A DNA stretch of 64,000 nt from Mycobacterium sp. SM1 (GTDB taxonomy: Bacteria; Actinomycetota; Actinomycetes; Mycobacteriales; Mycobacteriaceae): contig NZ_JAFLNH010000002.1 of NCBI RefSeq assembly GCF_018361265.1, positions 248,001-312,000 on the forward strand, in the 5' to 3' direction. Below are positions 32,224 through 41,069 of the stretch, in pieces; position 1 is the stretch's first letter; each line of letters opens with the position of its first letter. The notes under the pieces are model-generated. The model searched no databases. It was not told the origin of the DNA and worked only from the letters and a program-made list of their open reading frames with translations. Both the position numbers and the translations under genes were made by a program.

Positions 32224-33588
32224 ATGTTTTCTAGTAGTCGGGAGCAGATCGCGCGGCGTTTCGACGCGCTGCACGAGGCGGTCTCCGGGCTGCTGGAGCT
32301 GTCTTTTGAGGTGTTAACCACACCGGAGCGGTTGCGATTGCTGGAGGATCTGGAGCGGGAGGCCCGCCGGCTTCCGGTGCCGCGCCACGAGCTGATCAAC
32401 GGGGTGCGCCGGCAGGCCAGCGCCGCGGAGCTGGGCGGCACGCTGGCGCAGGCGCTGGCCGAGCGGCTGCGCATCACCCGCGCGGAGGCCAACCGGCGCA
32501 TCGGTGAGGCCCAGGATCTGGGGCGGCGGGTGGCGGTGACCGGCGAGCCGCTGCCGCCACGGCTGCCCGCGACCGCCGCCGGGCAGCGGGAGGGCCAGAT
32601 CGGTGCCGGACACGTCGCGGTGATCCGCCGGTTTTTCGACCAGCTGCCCTGCTGGGTCGATGTCGACACCCGGCAGTGCGCCGAGGCGCAGCTCGCGAAG
32701 CACGCCGCGCTGTTTCGCCCCGAGCAGCTGGCCAAGCTGGCCGATAAGCTCAGCGATTGTGTGAACCCGGACGGGAATTTCACCGATGAGGATCGCGCGC
32801 GCCGGCGCGGGCTTACGGTGGGCCCCCAAGGCCCCGACGGCATGGCGCCGCTGCGGGGCTGGCTGTCCCCGGCCGCGCGCGCCGCCCTGGAGGCGGTGCT
32901 GGCCAAGCTGGCCGCCCCCGGCATGGCCAACCCCGAGGATCCCACCCCGGTCCTGGATGGCGCGCCGTCGCAGGAGGCCATCACCCACGACACCCGCAGC
33001 AGCGGCCAGCGCAACCACGACGGGCTGCACGCCGCGCTGCGGGCGATCTTGGCGTCGGGGACACTGGGGCGGCACAACGGGTTGCCGGCGTCGATCATCG
33101 TCACCACCAGCCTGCGCGAGTTGGAGGCCTGCGCCGGGCGCGCGCTCACCGGGGGTGGGTCGCTGCTGCCCATGAGCGACGTCATCCGCCTGGCGCAGCA
33201 CGCCCACCATTACCTGGCGATTTTCGACAAGGGGCGCGCGATCGGGCTCTATCACACCAAACGACTCGCCTCACCGGGTCAGCGAATCGTGCTCTACGCC
33301 AAAGATCGCGGGTGCAGCGCCCCGGGCTGCGATGTGCCCGGCTATCTCACCGAGGTGCACCACGTGCGCCAGTGGGCCCACACCAAAACCACCCACATCG
33401 ATGACCTGACCCTAGGCTGCGGCAGCCATCACCGGCTGATCACCCCCGGGGGCTGGAGCACCCGCAAACGCGCCAACGGCGACACCGAATGGATCCCCCC
33501 GGCACACCTCGACCACGGCCAACCCAGAGTCAACACCTTTCACCACCCCGAAAAACTCCTCCACGACGACAACGAAGACGACCCGTAA
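32224..33588 (+). CDS. 13E12 repeat family protein (DUF222 + HNH nuclease domain), second copy
   Basis: 454 aa. DUF222 region ([37 protein letters not shown]) followed by the HNH motif near 360-405: [21 protein letters not shown] and [13 protein letters not shown]. Clearly diverged in sequence from the copy at 923-2449, but with the same upstream architecture. It may belong to the REP13E12 repeat type that serves as prophage attachment sites in M. tuberculosis; no prophage is seen here. Confidence 0.85.
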   Translation: MFSSSREQIARRFDALHEAVSGLLELSFEVLTTPERLRLLEDLEREARRLPVPRHELINGVRRQASAAELGGTLAQALAERLRITRAEANRRIGEAQDLGRRVAVTGEPLPPRLPATAAGQREGQIGAGHVAVIRRFFDQLPCWVDVDTRQCAEAQLAKHAALFRPEQLAKLADKLSDCVNPDGNFTDEDRARRRGLTVGPQGPDGMAPLRGWLSPAARAALEAVLAKLAAPGMANPEDPTPVLDGAPSQEAITHDTRSSGQRNHDGLHAALRAILASGTLGRHNGLPASIIVTTSLRELEACAGRALTGGGSLLPMSDVIRLAQHAHHYLAIFDKGRAIGLYHTKRLASPGQRIVLYAKDRGCSAPGCDVPGYLTEVHHVRQWAHTKTTHIDDLTLGCGSHHRLITPGGWSTRKRANGDTEWIPPAHLDHGQPRVNTFHHPEKLLHDDNEDDP

Positions 33589-33679
33589 GGATCGCCGCAC
33601 CGGTTCGCGTGTGCGCCAAGGCAAACACGATCGGTGCGGGCCACCGTCGCGTCGCAGGCCCCTAGGGGACGCGAACAGA

Positions 33680-34912
33680 CTAGGCAGACGGCAGCGGAAT
33701 GGTGGCCATCACCGCCGTCCCGGCGCCGGGGCGCGATCGGATGTTCAGCTTGCCGCCGACGAGTTCGGCGCGCTCGGCCATCGACAGCACACCGTAGCCG
33801 CCCATCTCGTCGCCGCCGAGCGGATTCTCGAAAGTGTCGAAACCCACGCCGTCGTCGACGATTTCCAGCTGGGCGGCGCCATCCTCGACTGCGAACTTCA
33901 ACCGGGCGATCGTCGCATGGGCGTGTTTGACGACGTTTTGCAGGCCTTCCTGCGCGATGCGGTAAAGCGCCAGCTCGATGTGCTCGGGCAGCCGGACATC
34001 AGAGACATCCACGCGCACATCCAGCTGCGGCATCGAGCGGGCCAGGCTGGCTAGACCGCCGGCCAGGCCGAGGTCGTCGAGCACCGGCGGGCGCAGCCCG
34101 CTGATGGCGGCACGCGCCTCCTGCAAAGTCAACTGGGCGAGCTGGCGGGCCTCATCGAGTTGTCGAGCGGCTTCGACCGGATCGTCGCTGACGGCGCGGG
34201 CCGCGGCGTCCAGGCGGTATGACAAGGTGATCAAGCGCTGCGAGATCCCGTCATGGATATCGCCGGCAAGCCGGCGGCGCTCGATCTCCTGCGCCTCGAT
34301 TACTTGCTCGACGAACAGCTCGTGGGCGCGTTCTCGAGCCACCAGCTGCCGGTGTAACCGCGCCTGATGCATGGCCCCGGCGATCAGCCGGCCGATGACC
34401 GACAACAGCTCGACATCACCGTGAGTGAACTCCCGCCGCGCGACCGTGTGCACGTTGAGCACGCCGACCAGGCCGCCCGGGTCGGTTTCCATGGGGACCG
34501 ACACCATCGAGGTGAAATCCCGTCCACGCAACGATGGGATCGGCAGGTAGCGCGGGTCGCCCTCCTTGTTGTGGGTGATCACCACGGGCTCCCGGTGCGT
34601 CGCCACCCATCCGGAGACCCCGGAGCCCAGCGGCAACCGGATCTTGCCCACCTGCGCGTCGAACGGCGGTGTCGCGCCGGCGAGCGTAAGCGAGCGACCA
34701 CTGTCGTCCAGGACGTGCACGAAGCAGACGTCGGTCCCGGTGGCCGCGGTGATCATCCGCGCGGCGGCCGCCGCCAGCGGTTCGACCCCGGGCCCGCTCG
34801 AGGCGGCCTGGATGAGCTCGCGCAGCAGGACCAGTTCGCGATCGGCGTCGACGAGGTCGCGCACCGCATGTGGTCCACGTTTGTCGGGTTTATCCCGGCC
34901 CGCGGGCGTCAC
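33680..34912 (-). CDS. GAF-domain sensor histidine kinase (NarX/DevS-type)
   Basis: 410 aa. A single GAF domain spans about residues 40-185 (VCFVHVLDDSGRSLTLAGAT; GVSGWVATHREPVVI). The HisKA_3 dimerisation domain has the phospho-acceptor H220 in AGDIHDGISQRLITLSYRLD, and the HATPase domain ends GGYGVLSMAERAELVGGKL. No membrane segment, so a cytoplasmic sensor. GAF domains bind haem, cyclic nucleotides or other small ligands; the ligand is not evident. The start overlaps the stop of the response regulator gene (ATGA). Confidence 0.9.
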   Translation of the reverse strand: MTPAGRDKPDKRGPHAVRDLVDADRELVLLRELIQAASSGPGVEPLAAAAARMITAATGTDVCFVHVLDDSGRSLTLAGATPPFDAQVGKIRLPLGSGVSGWVATHREPVVITHNKEGDPRYLPIPSLRGRDFTSMVSVPMETDPGGLVGVLNVHTVARREFTHGDVELLSVIGRLIAGAMHQARLHRQLVARERAHELFVEQVIEAQEIERRRLAGDIHDGISQRLITLSYRLDAAARAVSDDPVEAARQLDEARQLAQLTLQEARAAISGLRPPVLDDLGLAGGLASLARSMPQLDVRVDVSDVRLPEHIELALYRIAQEGLQNVVKHAHATIARLKFAVEDGAAQLEIVDDGVGFDTFENPLGGDEMGGYGVLSMAERAELVGGKLNIRSRPGAGTAVMATIPLPSA

Positions 34913-35580
34913 AGGTAGATTCCCTCGCGCAGGGCGGTCGCCACCGCGCCGGTACGGTCGCTGACACCGAGCTTGCGATATATCGACCGCAAGTGGCTTT
35001 TAACCGTCTCCTCGCCGATGACGAGCCTGTTGGCGATGCCGCGATTGGACAACCCGCTGACGATGCACGCGAGGATCTCGCTCTCGCGTTGCGTCAATCC
35101 CTGCCGCGCGCCCGGCCAGAACTCGTCGCGCTGCAGCCGCGCCGCCGTGTCCGCCGCCCGGGCCGCCATTCCGGGATCGATGACCGTCTCCCCGTCGCGA
35201 ACCAACTCGAGCTGGCGCACCAGCTCGTCGCTGCTGACGCTTTTCAACAGGTAGCCGCGTGCGCCCACCCGTAACGCCTGAAACAGATACTGCTCGTCGT
35301 CATACACCGACAACATGACGACCTTGCGGTGCGGGTTGCGCTCGCGCAGCGCCCGGCACAGGTCTAATCCGCTGCAGCCTTGCATGCGGACATCGCACAG
35401 CACGATATCGGGATCCAGGCGGTCGATGACGCTTATCGCGCGTTCCGCCCCTACCGCCTGCCCGATCACCTGGACCCTATCGCCGAATGCGGCGAGCATC
35501 GCCTTGAGACCCTCGATGACCATTTCGTGGTCGTCGACGAGCACGAGTCGCACAGGTTTGCTGGCGGACGCGACCACCAT
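34909..35580 (-). CDS. NarL/FixJ-family response regulator
   Basis: 223 aa. Receiver domain: LVLVDDHEMVIEGLKAML, phospho-acceptor D63 (IVLCDVRMQGCSGLDL) and the conserved lysine in YLLKSVSSDELV. The C-terminal LuxR-type helix-turn-helix reads LTQRESEILACIVSGLSNRG, then VIGEETVKSHLRSIYRKLGV. First gene of a two-gene operon with the GAF kinase; targets unknown. Confidence 0.92.
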   Translation of the reverse strand: MVVASASKPVRLVLVDDHEMVIEGLKAMLAAFGDRVQVIGQAVGAERAISVIDRLDPDIVLCDVRMQGCSGLDLCRALRERNPHRKVVMLSVYDDEQYLFQALRVGARGYLLKSVSSDELVRQLELVRDGETVIDPGMAARAADTAARLQRDEFWPGARQGLTQRESEILACIVSGLSNRGIANRLVIGEETVKSHLRSIYRKLGVSDRTGAVATALREGIYL

Positions 35581-35676
35581 GGCAACACCTTAGAACGCGT
35601 CGTCCGCGCAGCGCACCACGGCCACCAGGGGTGGGGCAGAGGCCCGGCGCCGGCCGGCGTCCCGCCGTGATTAGCC

Positions 35677-36567
35677 ATGGCAATCCCCCTCATGGGGGAC
35701 GACCAGCGCGACGCTGCCGGGCAGGCTACCGGTGTGCGAACCGTGCCGATGCAGACGCGGACGTTCTGGTGGGAGCGGGCACGTCCGGCGGGCACCGCGG
35801 TCCAGCCCCTGCGTGCGGTGTTGTTCGATGCCGAGACCGCGCTGGCCGACCTGGAACGGGATGGCCATCGGGTGGCGTACAACGCCGCATTTGCCGCACA
35901 CGGTCTCGACATCAGTTGGGCAGCCGAAGAGTACGGGCGGCTGTTGCGCATTTCCGACGGTGAGCGCCGTGTCGCGACAGAGCTTCGGCGGCGGGGCTTC
36001 GGCCGCTCCGCCGGCGCGCTTGCGGCCCAGATCTACCGAACCAAGACAGCGGTGTTCGGCGAGTGCGTCCTCGGTGGCGATGTTGCGCCCAGGGCCGGGC
36101 TCATCGAGTTGATCATGAGCCTGTTCGTCGCCGGTATCTGGGTGGGCGTGCTCAGCGCCCAGCCTCGGGGGCTAGTCGAATCGCTGGTACGCCAACTCGT
36201 GGGCGACGGGCTTGCCGAGACCATTGTGACCGGTGACGATGTGGACCCGCGCGACGGGGATGTCGAGCTATACCGGCTAGCGTTGTGGGAGCTGGGAGTG
36301 ACGCCCGAAAGCGCCCTGGCTGTGACGGGTTCGGTTCAGGGACTCGCAGCGGCCGGCGCCGCCGGGCTACCCGCTGTCGTCGTCACCACCGCTTACACCG
36401 CCGGCCAGAAGTTCCCCGGTGCGGTCGCTGTCCGATCCGGCTACGACTCGCGACGTGGGGAACCCGAGCCGTTGCTGGCCGCGGGTTGCCAGCGGCTGCA
36501 TGGGCAATGGTGGACCCGCCGGAAGCGGTCCGGATCCCCCGTCAGCTCCCGCGCAGCATCTCGATGA
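35677..36567 (+). CDS. HAD-superfamily hydrolase-like protein with degenerate catalytic motifs
   Basis: 296 aa from ATG 35677; starts at 35692 or 35749 are equally possible, since family similarity begins only near residue 45. A CbbY/beta-phosphoglucomutase-like HAD fold is suggested by LRAVLFDAETALADLERDGH, VGVLSAQPRGLVESL and ALAVTGSVQGLAAAGAAG. Motif I should be DxD; here it is DAE, and motif IV lacks its usual Asp pair (TGSVQG). It may be a non-catalytic binding protein or have altered chemistry. The 3' end overlaps mmsB by 26 nt in convergent orientation. The CCCCC-TCAT-GGGGG hairpin at 35685-35698 overlaps the proposed start. Confidence 0.65.
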   Translation: MAIPLMGDDQRDAAGQATGVRTVPMQTRTFWWERARPAGTAVQPLRAVLFDAETALADLERDGHRVAYNAAFAAHGLDISWAAEEYGRLLRISDGERRVATELRRRGFGRSAGALAAQIYRTKTAVFGECVLGGDVAPRAGLIELIMSLFVAGIWVGVLSAQPRGLVESLVRQLVGDGLAETIVTGDDVDPRDGDVELYRLALWELGVTPESALAVTGSVQGLAAAGAAGLPAVVVTTAYTAGQKFPGAVAVRSGYDSRRGEPEPLLAAGCQRLHGQWWTRRKRSGSPVSSRAASR

Positions 36568-37426
36568 CCGCGCTGAAGTCCTTGTCGGGATGCTCGGCGG
36601 CGAACCTGGCGTAGATCTCCGCGGCATGACTGCCCAGCGGGGCGGCCGAGCCGGTGGCGGCCACCGCATCCATCGCCAGGCTCAGATCCTTGTTCATCAA
36701 GGCGGTGGCGAAGCCCGGCTTGAAGTCATGGTTGGCCGGTGACGTGGGCACCGGCCCGGGCACCGGGCAGTTGGTGTGCACCGCCCAGCAGTTGCCGGTC
36801 GCGCCGGTGATGACGTCGAACAGCGACTGCGCGGACAATCCCAGCCTCTCGGCCAGCACGAAGGCCTCGCCGATCGCGATCTGCTGCACCGCGAGCACCA
36901 TGTTGTTGCACAGCTTGGCGGCCTGGCCCGCTCCAGCCGCCCCGCAGTGGATAATCTTGCCCGCCAAGGGTTCCAGCACCGGGCGCGCGCGTTCGAGGGC
37001 GGCTTCGTCGCCACCGACCATGAAGGCCAATGTGCCCGCCACCGCACCCGCTACGCCACCGGAGACGGGAGCGTCGAGTTGGGGGTTTCCCCGCGAGTCG
37101 GCCAAGGCATGCACCTCGCGGGCGTGGCTGACCGAGATGGTAGAGCTATCGATGAACAGCGCTCCCGATGCCGCGGCGGGCAGGACCTCGGCGTAACAGC
37201 GTTTGACGACGTCACCGTTGGGCAGCATGGTGAAGACCACCTCCGCCCCGGCTACCGCTTCGGCTCCGCTGTCGAACATGACGACACCGTGTTCGGCGGC
37301 GGCGGCCGCGGCCTCGGGCATCGGGTCGAAGCCATGGACGAGATGGCCCGCGGCAACCAGATTCGCCGACATCGGCCCACCCATATTGCCCAAACCTAGG
37401 AACGCGATCCTGACGGAATTGGCCAT
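36542..37426 (-). CDS. mmsB: 3-Hydroxyisobutyrate dehydrogenase
   Basis: 294 aa. NAD-binding motif IAFLGLGNMGGPMSANLV at the N-terminus; substrate-binding DAPVSGGVAGAVAGTLAFMV; catalytic lysine region GAGQAAKLCNNMVLAV. Oxidises 3-hydroxyisobutyrate to methylmalonate semialdehyde in valine degradation. Last gene of the mmsA-fadE9-mmsB operon, as in M. tuberculosis (Rv0753c-Rv0751c). Confidence 0.95.
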   Translation of the reverse strand: MANSVRIAFLGLGNMGGPMSANLVAAGHLVHGFDPMPEAAAAAAEHGVVMFDSGAEAVAGAEVVFTMLPNGDVVKRCYAEVLPAAASGALFIDSSTISVSHAREVHALADSRGNPQLDAPVSGGVAGAVAGTLAFMVGGDEAALERARPVLEPLAGKIIHCGAAGAGQAAKLCNNMVLAVQQIAIGEAFVLAERLGLSAQSLFDVITGATGNCWAVHTNCPVPGPVPTSPANHDFKPGFATALMNKDLSLAMDAVAATGSAAPLGSHAAEIYARFAAEHPDKDFSAVIEMLRGS

Positions 37427-37434
37427 CGGCTCTC

Positions 37435-38601
37435 CTACGCGGTGGCGCGGACGCGCGCGGCCTCGGCGCGGCCGATGACCATCCGCATGATTTCGTTGGT
37501 TCCCTCGAGGATTCGGTGCACCCGCAGATCACGCACGATCTTCTCCAAACCGTACTCGCGCAAATAGCCGTAGCCGCCGTGTAACTGCAGAGCCTTATCG
37601 GCGACGTCGAAGCACGCGTCGGTGACATAGCGTTTGGCCATCGCGCACAGCTCGACCTTGTCGGCGTCGTCGCTGTCTAACGCGCTCGCCGCCCGCCACA
37701 AGAGCATTCGCGATGCTTCCAACGCGGTGGCCATATCGGCCAAGGCGAACCTAATGGTCGGCTCGTCGAGCAAACTGCCACCGAACGCCTGGCGATCCCG
37801 CAAATACGGCACCGCTTTGTCGAACGCGGCCTGAGCGCCACCGAGCGAGCACGCCGCGATGTTGATCCGGCCCCCATTGAGGCCGTTCATCGCGATGCCG
37901 AAACCGGCGCCTTCGCCGTCTGCGCCACCTAACATCGCGTCGGCGGGAACCCGTACCCCTTCGAACACCACTTGGGCCGTCGGTTGCGCATTCCAGCCCA
38001 TCTTCTCTTCATGAGTACCGAAACTTAACCCGGGGGTTCCCTTTTCTACGACGAACGTCGATATCCCGCGGGGGCCTTCGGCTCCGGTGCGAGCCATCAC
38101 GATGTACACGTCCGAGGCTCCGGCGCCGGAAATAAACTGCTTGACACCATCAAGAACGTAGTCACCACCTTCCCGGGCGGCGCGGGTGCGCAACGCGCCG
38201 GCATCCGATCCCGCTCCAGGCTCGGTCAAACAGTAACTGGCGATGGAATCCATCGTCGCCAGCCGTGGCACCCAGATCTTGCGCTGTTCCTCGGTGCCGA
38301 AGGCATCAATCATCCAGGCGCACATGTTGTGGATGGACAAGAATGCGGCGATGCTCGGATCGGCGATGGCCAGTTGCTCGAAAATGCGCACCCCGTCAAG
38401 CCGGCGCAGCCCGCTGCCCCCCACGTCGTCGCGGCAGTAGATTGCCGCCATCCCGAGTTCGGCCGCCTCACGCAACACGTCCACCGGGAAGTGCTTGGTG
38501 GCGTCCCATTCCAGGGCATGCGGGGCGATCCGTTTCTCGGCGAACGCCGCCGCCGTCTCCACGATCACCCGTTCGTCGTCATTGAGACCGAAGAGTTGCA
38601 T
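37435..38601 (-). CDS. fadE9: Acyl-CoA (isobutyryl-CoA) dehydrogenase FadE9
   Basis: 388 aa acyl-CoA dehydrogenase. Signature CLTEPGAGSDAGALRTRA binds FAD, and the C-terminal GGYGYLREYGLEKIVRDLRV is the family pattern 2. By position it oxidises isobutyryl-CoA (or 2-methylbutyryl-CoA) in branched-chain amino-acid catabolism, feeding mmsB and mmsA. 8 nt separate it from each neighbour on the same transcript. Confidence 0.93.
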   Translation of the reverse strand: MQLFGLNDDERVIVETAAAFAEKRIAPHALEWDATKHFPVDVLREAAELGMAAIYCRDDVGGSGLRRLDGVRIFEQLAIADPSIAAFLSIHNMCAWMIDAFGTEEQRKIWVPRLATMDSIASYCLTEPGAGSDAGALRTRAAREGGDYVLDGVKQFISGAGASDVYIVMARTGAEGPRGISTFVVEKGTPGLSFGTHEEKMGWNAQPTAQVVFEGVRVPADAMLGGADGEGAGFGIAMNGLNGGRINIAACSLGGAQAAFDKAVPYLRDRQAFGGSLLDEPTIRFALADMATALEASRMLLWRAASALDSDDADKVELCAMAKRYVTDACFDVADKALQLHGGYGYLREYGLEKIVRDLRVHRILEGTNEIMRMVIGRAEAARVRATA

Positions 38602-38609
38602 CGCTGGCG

Positions 38610-40130
38610 CTACTTCATCGTGGGGATGACGAACTCGGCACCGTCTTTGATGCCCGATGGCCAGCGAGAGGTGACGGTTTTCACCTTGGTGTAGAACTGG
38701 ATCGACGCCGGTCCGTGCTGGTTGAGGTCACCGAAACCGGAGCGCTTCCAGCCACCGAAGGTGTGGTAGGCCACCGGGACGGGGATTGGCACGTTGACAC
38801 CAACCATGCCGACCTGCACCCGGGAGGTGAAGTCGCGCGCGGTGTCCCCGTCGCGGGTGAAGATCGCCACCCCGTTTCCATACTCGTGCTGTGATGGCAG
38901 TCGCAGCGCTTCCTCGTAGTCGTGGGCGCGGACGATGCACAGCACCGGTCCGAAGATCTCGTCGGTGTAGATCGACATGTCCGGGGTGACATGGTCGAAC
39001 AGGGTGGGCCCGATAAAGAATCCGCCCTCGAGGTTCGCGTCACCGAACGTCAGGTCATCGCTGCGGCGCTCGCGGCCGTCGACCACCACTTCAGCGCCCG
39101 CCGCCACCCCCTGGCCGATGTAATCGCGCACTCGCTTTAGCGCGGCCTCGGTAACCAGGGGCCCGTAGTCGGCCTTGGGATCCAGGCTGTGGCCCACCCG
39201 TAGGGCGTTGACGCGCTCAATTAGTCTGGCGCGCAGCCGCTCGGCAATTTGTTCGCCGACGGGAACCGCAACGCTGATCGCCATGCAGCGTTCGCCGGCA
39301 CTGCCGTATCCGGCACCGATCAGGGCGTCGACGGCCTGATCCAGGTTGGCGTCGGGCATCACGACCATGTGGTTCTTTGCGCCCCCGAAGCATTGGGCAC
39401 GCTTGTCGTTGGCGGCGGCCGTCGCGTAGATGTAATGGGCGATATCGGAACTGCCGACGAAACCGACCGCCTTGATGTCGGGGTGACCGAGGATGGCGTC
39501 GACGGCCTCCTTGTCGCCGTGGACGACCTGAAAGACACCGGGCGGCAGTCCGGCTTCGGCGAACAGCTCGGCAAGCCGCACAGGTACCGACGGGTCTCGC
39601 TCAGAAGGCTTGAGAATGAATGCATTTCCGCACGCGATGGCGGGACCGGCCTTCCACAGCGGGATCATCGCCGGGAAGTTGAACGGGGTGATACCGGCGA
39701 CCACGCCGAGCGGTTGGCGCAGCGAGTAGACATCGATGCCCGGTCCGGCGCCTTCGCTGAACTCGCCTTTGAGCAGGTGGGGTATGCCGATGCAGAACTC
39801 GATCACCTCGATCCCCCGCTGGATGTCGCCACGGGAATCCGACAGTGTCTTGCCGTGTTCGAGCGAGAGCGACTCGGCCAGCTCATCCATGTGGTCGTTG
39901 ACCAATTGGACGAAGCGCATGAGCACTCGCGCCCGGCGCTGCGGGTTCCATGCGGCCCAGCCCTGCTGTGCTTCCACGGCCGATGCCACCGCAGCGTCGA
40001 CATCGGCCTTGGTGCCCATCGGCACGGTGGCCTGGACCTGGCCGGTGTTGGGGTTGAACACGTCACCGCTGCGCTTGGATTGCCCGGTGGTGCGCCTGCC
40101 GTCGATGAAGTGTGGAATCTGTGTGGTCAT
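38610..40130 (-). CDS. mmsA: Methylmalonate-semialdehyde dehydrogenase (CoA-acylating)
   Basis: 506 aa aldehyde dehydrogenase. The catalytic cysteine is in GYGSAGERCMAISVAVPVG, and the family motif GITPFNFPAMIPLWKAGPA is present. It converts methylmalonate semialdehyde to propionyl-CoA with NAD and CoA, the last step of valine degradation. First gene of the operon; a perfect 18-bp palindrome lies 35 bp upstream of its start. Confidence 0.95.
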   Translation of the reverse strand: MTTQIPHFIDGRRTTGQSKRSGDVFNPNTGQVQATVPMGTKADVDAAVASAVEAQQGWAAWNPQRRARVLMRFVQLVNDHMDELAESLSLEHGKTLSDSRGDIQRGIEVIEFCIGIPHLLKGEFSEGAGPGIDVYSLRQPLGVVAGITPFNFPAMIPLWKAGPAIACGNAFILKPSERDPSVPVRLAELFAEAGLPPGVFQVVHGDKEAVDAILGHPDIKAVGFVGSSDIAHYIYATAAANDKRAQCFGGAKNHMVVMPDANLDQAVDALIGAGYGSAGERCMAISVAVPVGEQIAERLRARLIERVNALRVGHSLDPKADYGPLVTEAALKRVRDYIGQGVAAGAEVVVDGRERRSDDLTFGDANLEGGFFIGPTLFDHVTPDMSIYTDEIFGPVLCIVRAHDYEEALRLPSQHEYGNGVAIFTRDGDTARDFTSRVQVGMVGVNVPIPVPVAYHTFGGWKRSGFGDLNQHGPASIQFYTKVKTVTSRWPSGIKDGAEFVIPTMK

Positions 40131-40164
40131 GGGGCGTCCTTGGCGACGGAGTGAACATCAGGAA

Positions 40165-40182
40165 TACTAGGACATCCTAGTA
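40165..40182. promoter_or_regulatory. Perfect palindrome, probable operator of the mmsA operon
   Basis: TACTAGGA-CA-TCCTAGTA, 8-bp arms with a 2-bp centre, ends 35 bp before the mmsA start. Size and symmetry fit a TetR-family operator. The rest of 40183-40380 shows no gene. Confidence 0.6.
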
Positions 40183-40382
40183 ACGAAGGGCCGGCTTGGC
40201 AAGATGCGCGGCGGGTGACGTCGGGACGTCGGGGAGGCGTCGGCGGATATTTTCAGCCCCGGTGCCAAGCTCAACGATCTTGATGCTGTGCGGGTGCTTT
40301 TACCTGCGCGTGCTAGCCCCTGAATAAGTATGTTCTCGCGCGCTGTACTCATCCCTCACACCTGTCAATCGTGCGACCACCG

Positions 40383-40592
40383 TCAGCACACCGCCTCAAT
40401 AGAAAGCCCTCCCGGTGCCTTTGGCTGGCACGGATGTTTGGTGGCATAGGCGCGCAGCCAGGCCCGCAGATCGGCATCCGGGTCGGCCGGGGTCTGCGCG
40501 ACCGGAGTGCGCCGGTAGGTAGAACGAGCCAGCCCAACCGCCTTGCACGCCAACCGCTCCGACATGCTCAACACCTCTTTGAGCATGTCCAC
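40383..40592 (-). pseudogene. IS3-family OrfB, N-terminal remnant
   Basis: From about 40592 the minus strand encodes MDMLKEVLSMSERLACKAVG and RSTYRRTPVAQTPADPDADL, the start of IS3-family OrfB (upstream codons are normally reached by a -1 frameshift from OrfA at GGGAAAATTC). Similarity stops after YATKHPC near 40430; the last about 15 residues are unrelated sequence containing the 20-bp repeat. The DDE catalytic domain is missing. Confidence 0.75.
40390..40409. repeat. 20-bp sequence shared with 52232-52251
   Basis: ACCGCCTCAATAGAAAGCCC occurs here and at 52232-52251 in the same orientation, with similar bases upstream (TCAGC). Here it abuts the broken end of an IS3-type orfB. Probably a fragment of an unrecognised mobile element. 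Confidence 0.7.
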
Positions 40593-40615
40593 GGCGCGAC
40601 GCTTGGCGGCCGGGC

Positions 40616-40906
40616 TCAGAATTTTCCCTTCGCAACCTCCCGCAACGCATCCTTTTCCAACTCCGCCTCGGCCAGCAGCCGCTTCAACCTCGCGTTCTGC
40701 TCCCGCAACTCCTTGAGCTGCCTGGCGGCATCGATATCCATCCCGCCATAGGTGCGCCGCCAGTTATACAGCGTCGCCGGCGACACCTCCAGCTCGGCGG
40801 CGATCTCCTCACCGGTCTTGCCTGCCGCCCCCAGCTCATCCGCACGGCGCAGCTTGCGCACGATGTCCTCCGCGGAATGCCGCTTCCGACCAGCCATGTG
40901 TTTCAT
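40616..40906 (-). CDS. IS3-family transposase OrfA
   Basis: 96 aa from ATG 40906 (MKHMAGRKRHSAEDIVRKLR); a frame from 40963 is also open. HTH of the IS3 OrfA type: GKTGEEIAAELEVSPATLYN, followed by a leucine-zipper-like coiled coil (LKELREQNARLKRLLAEAEL). The gene is complete but orphaned because orfB is truncated, so the element is dead. The element end is probably near 40970 (CACCGGGAAC region). Confidence 0.85.
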   Translation of the reverse strand: MKHMAGRKRHSAEDIVRKLRRADELGAAGKTGEEIAAELEVSPATLYNWRRTYGGMDIDAARQLKELREQNARLKRLLAEAELEKDALREVAKGKF

Positions 40907-41069
40907 CGTCCCTTCCACACCCATCCACGGGGGCCACAAGACTCTAAAACAAGGCGGACTCATTCACCGGGAACACCCCAGCCTGACCTCCGATTGAGCC
41001 GTTCGCGATCCCAGCAACCCGCACGACCCCGGTCTTTACGATCAGAGCTCAGCGGCTCCCCGTCGATTA

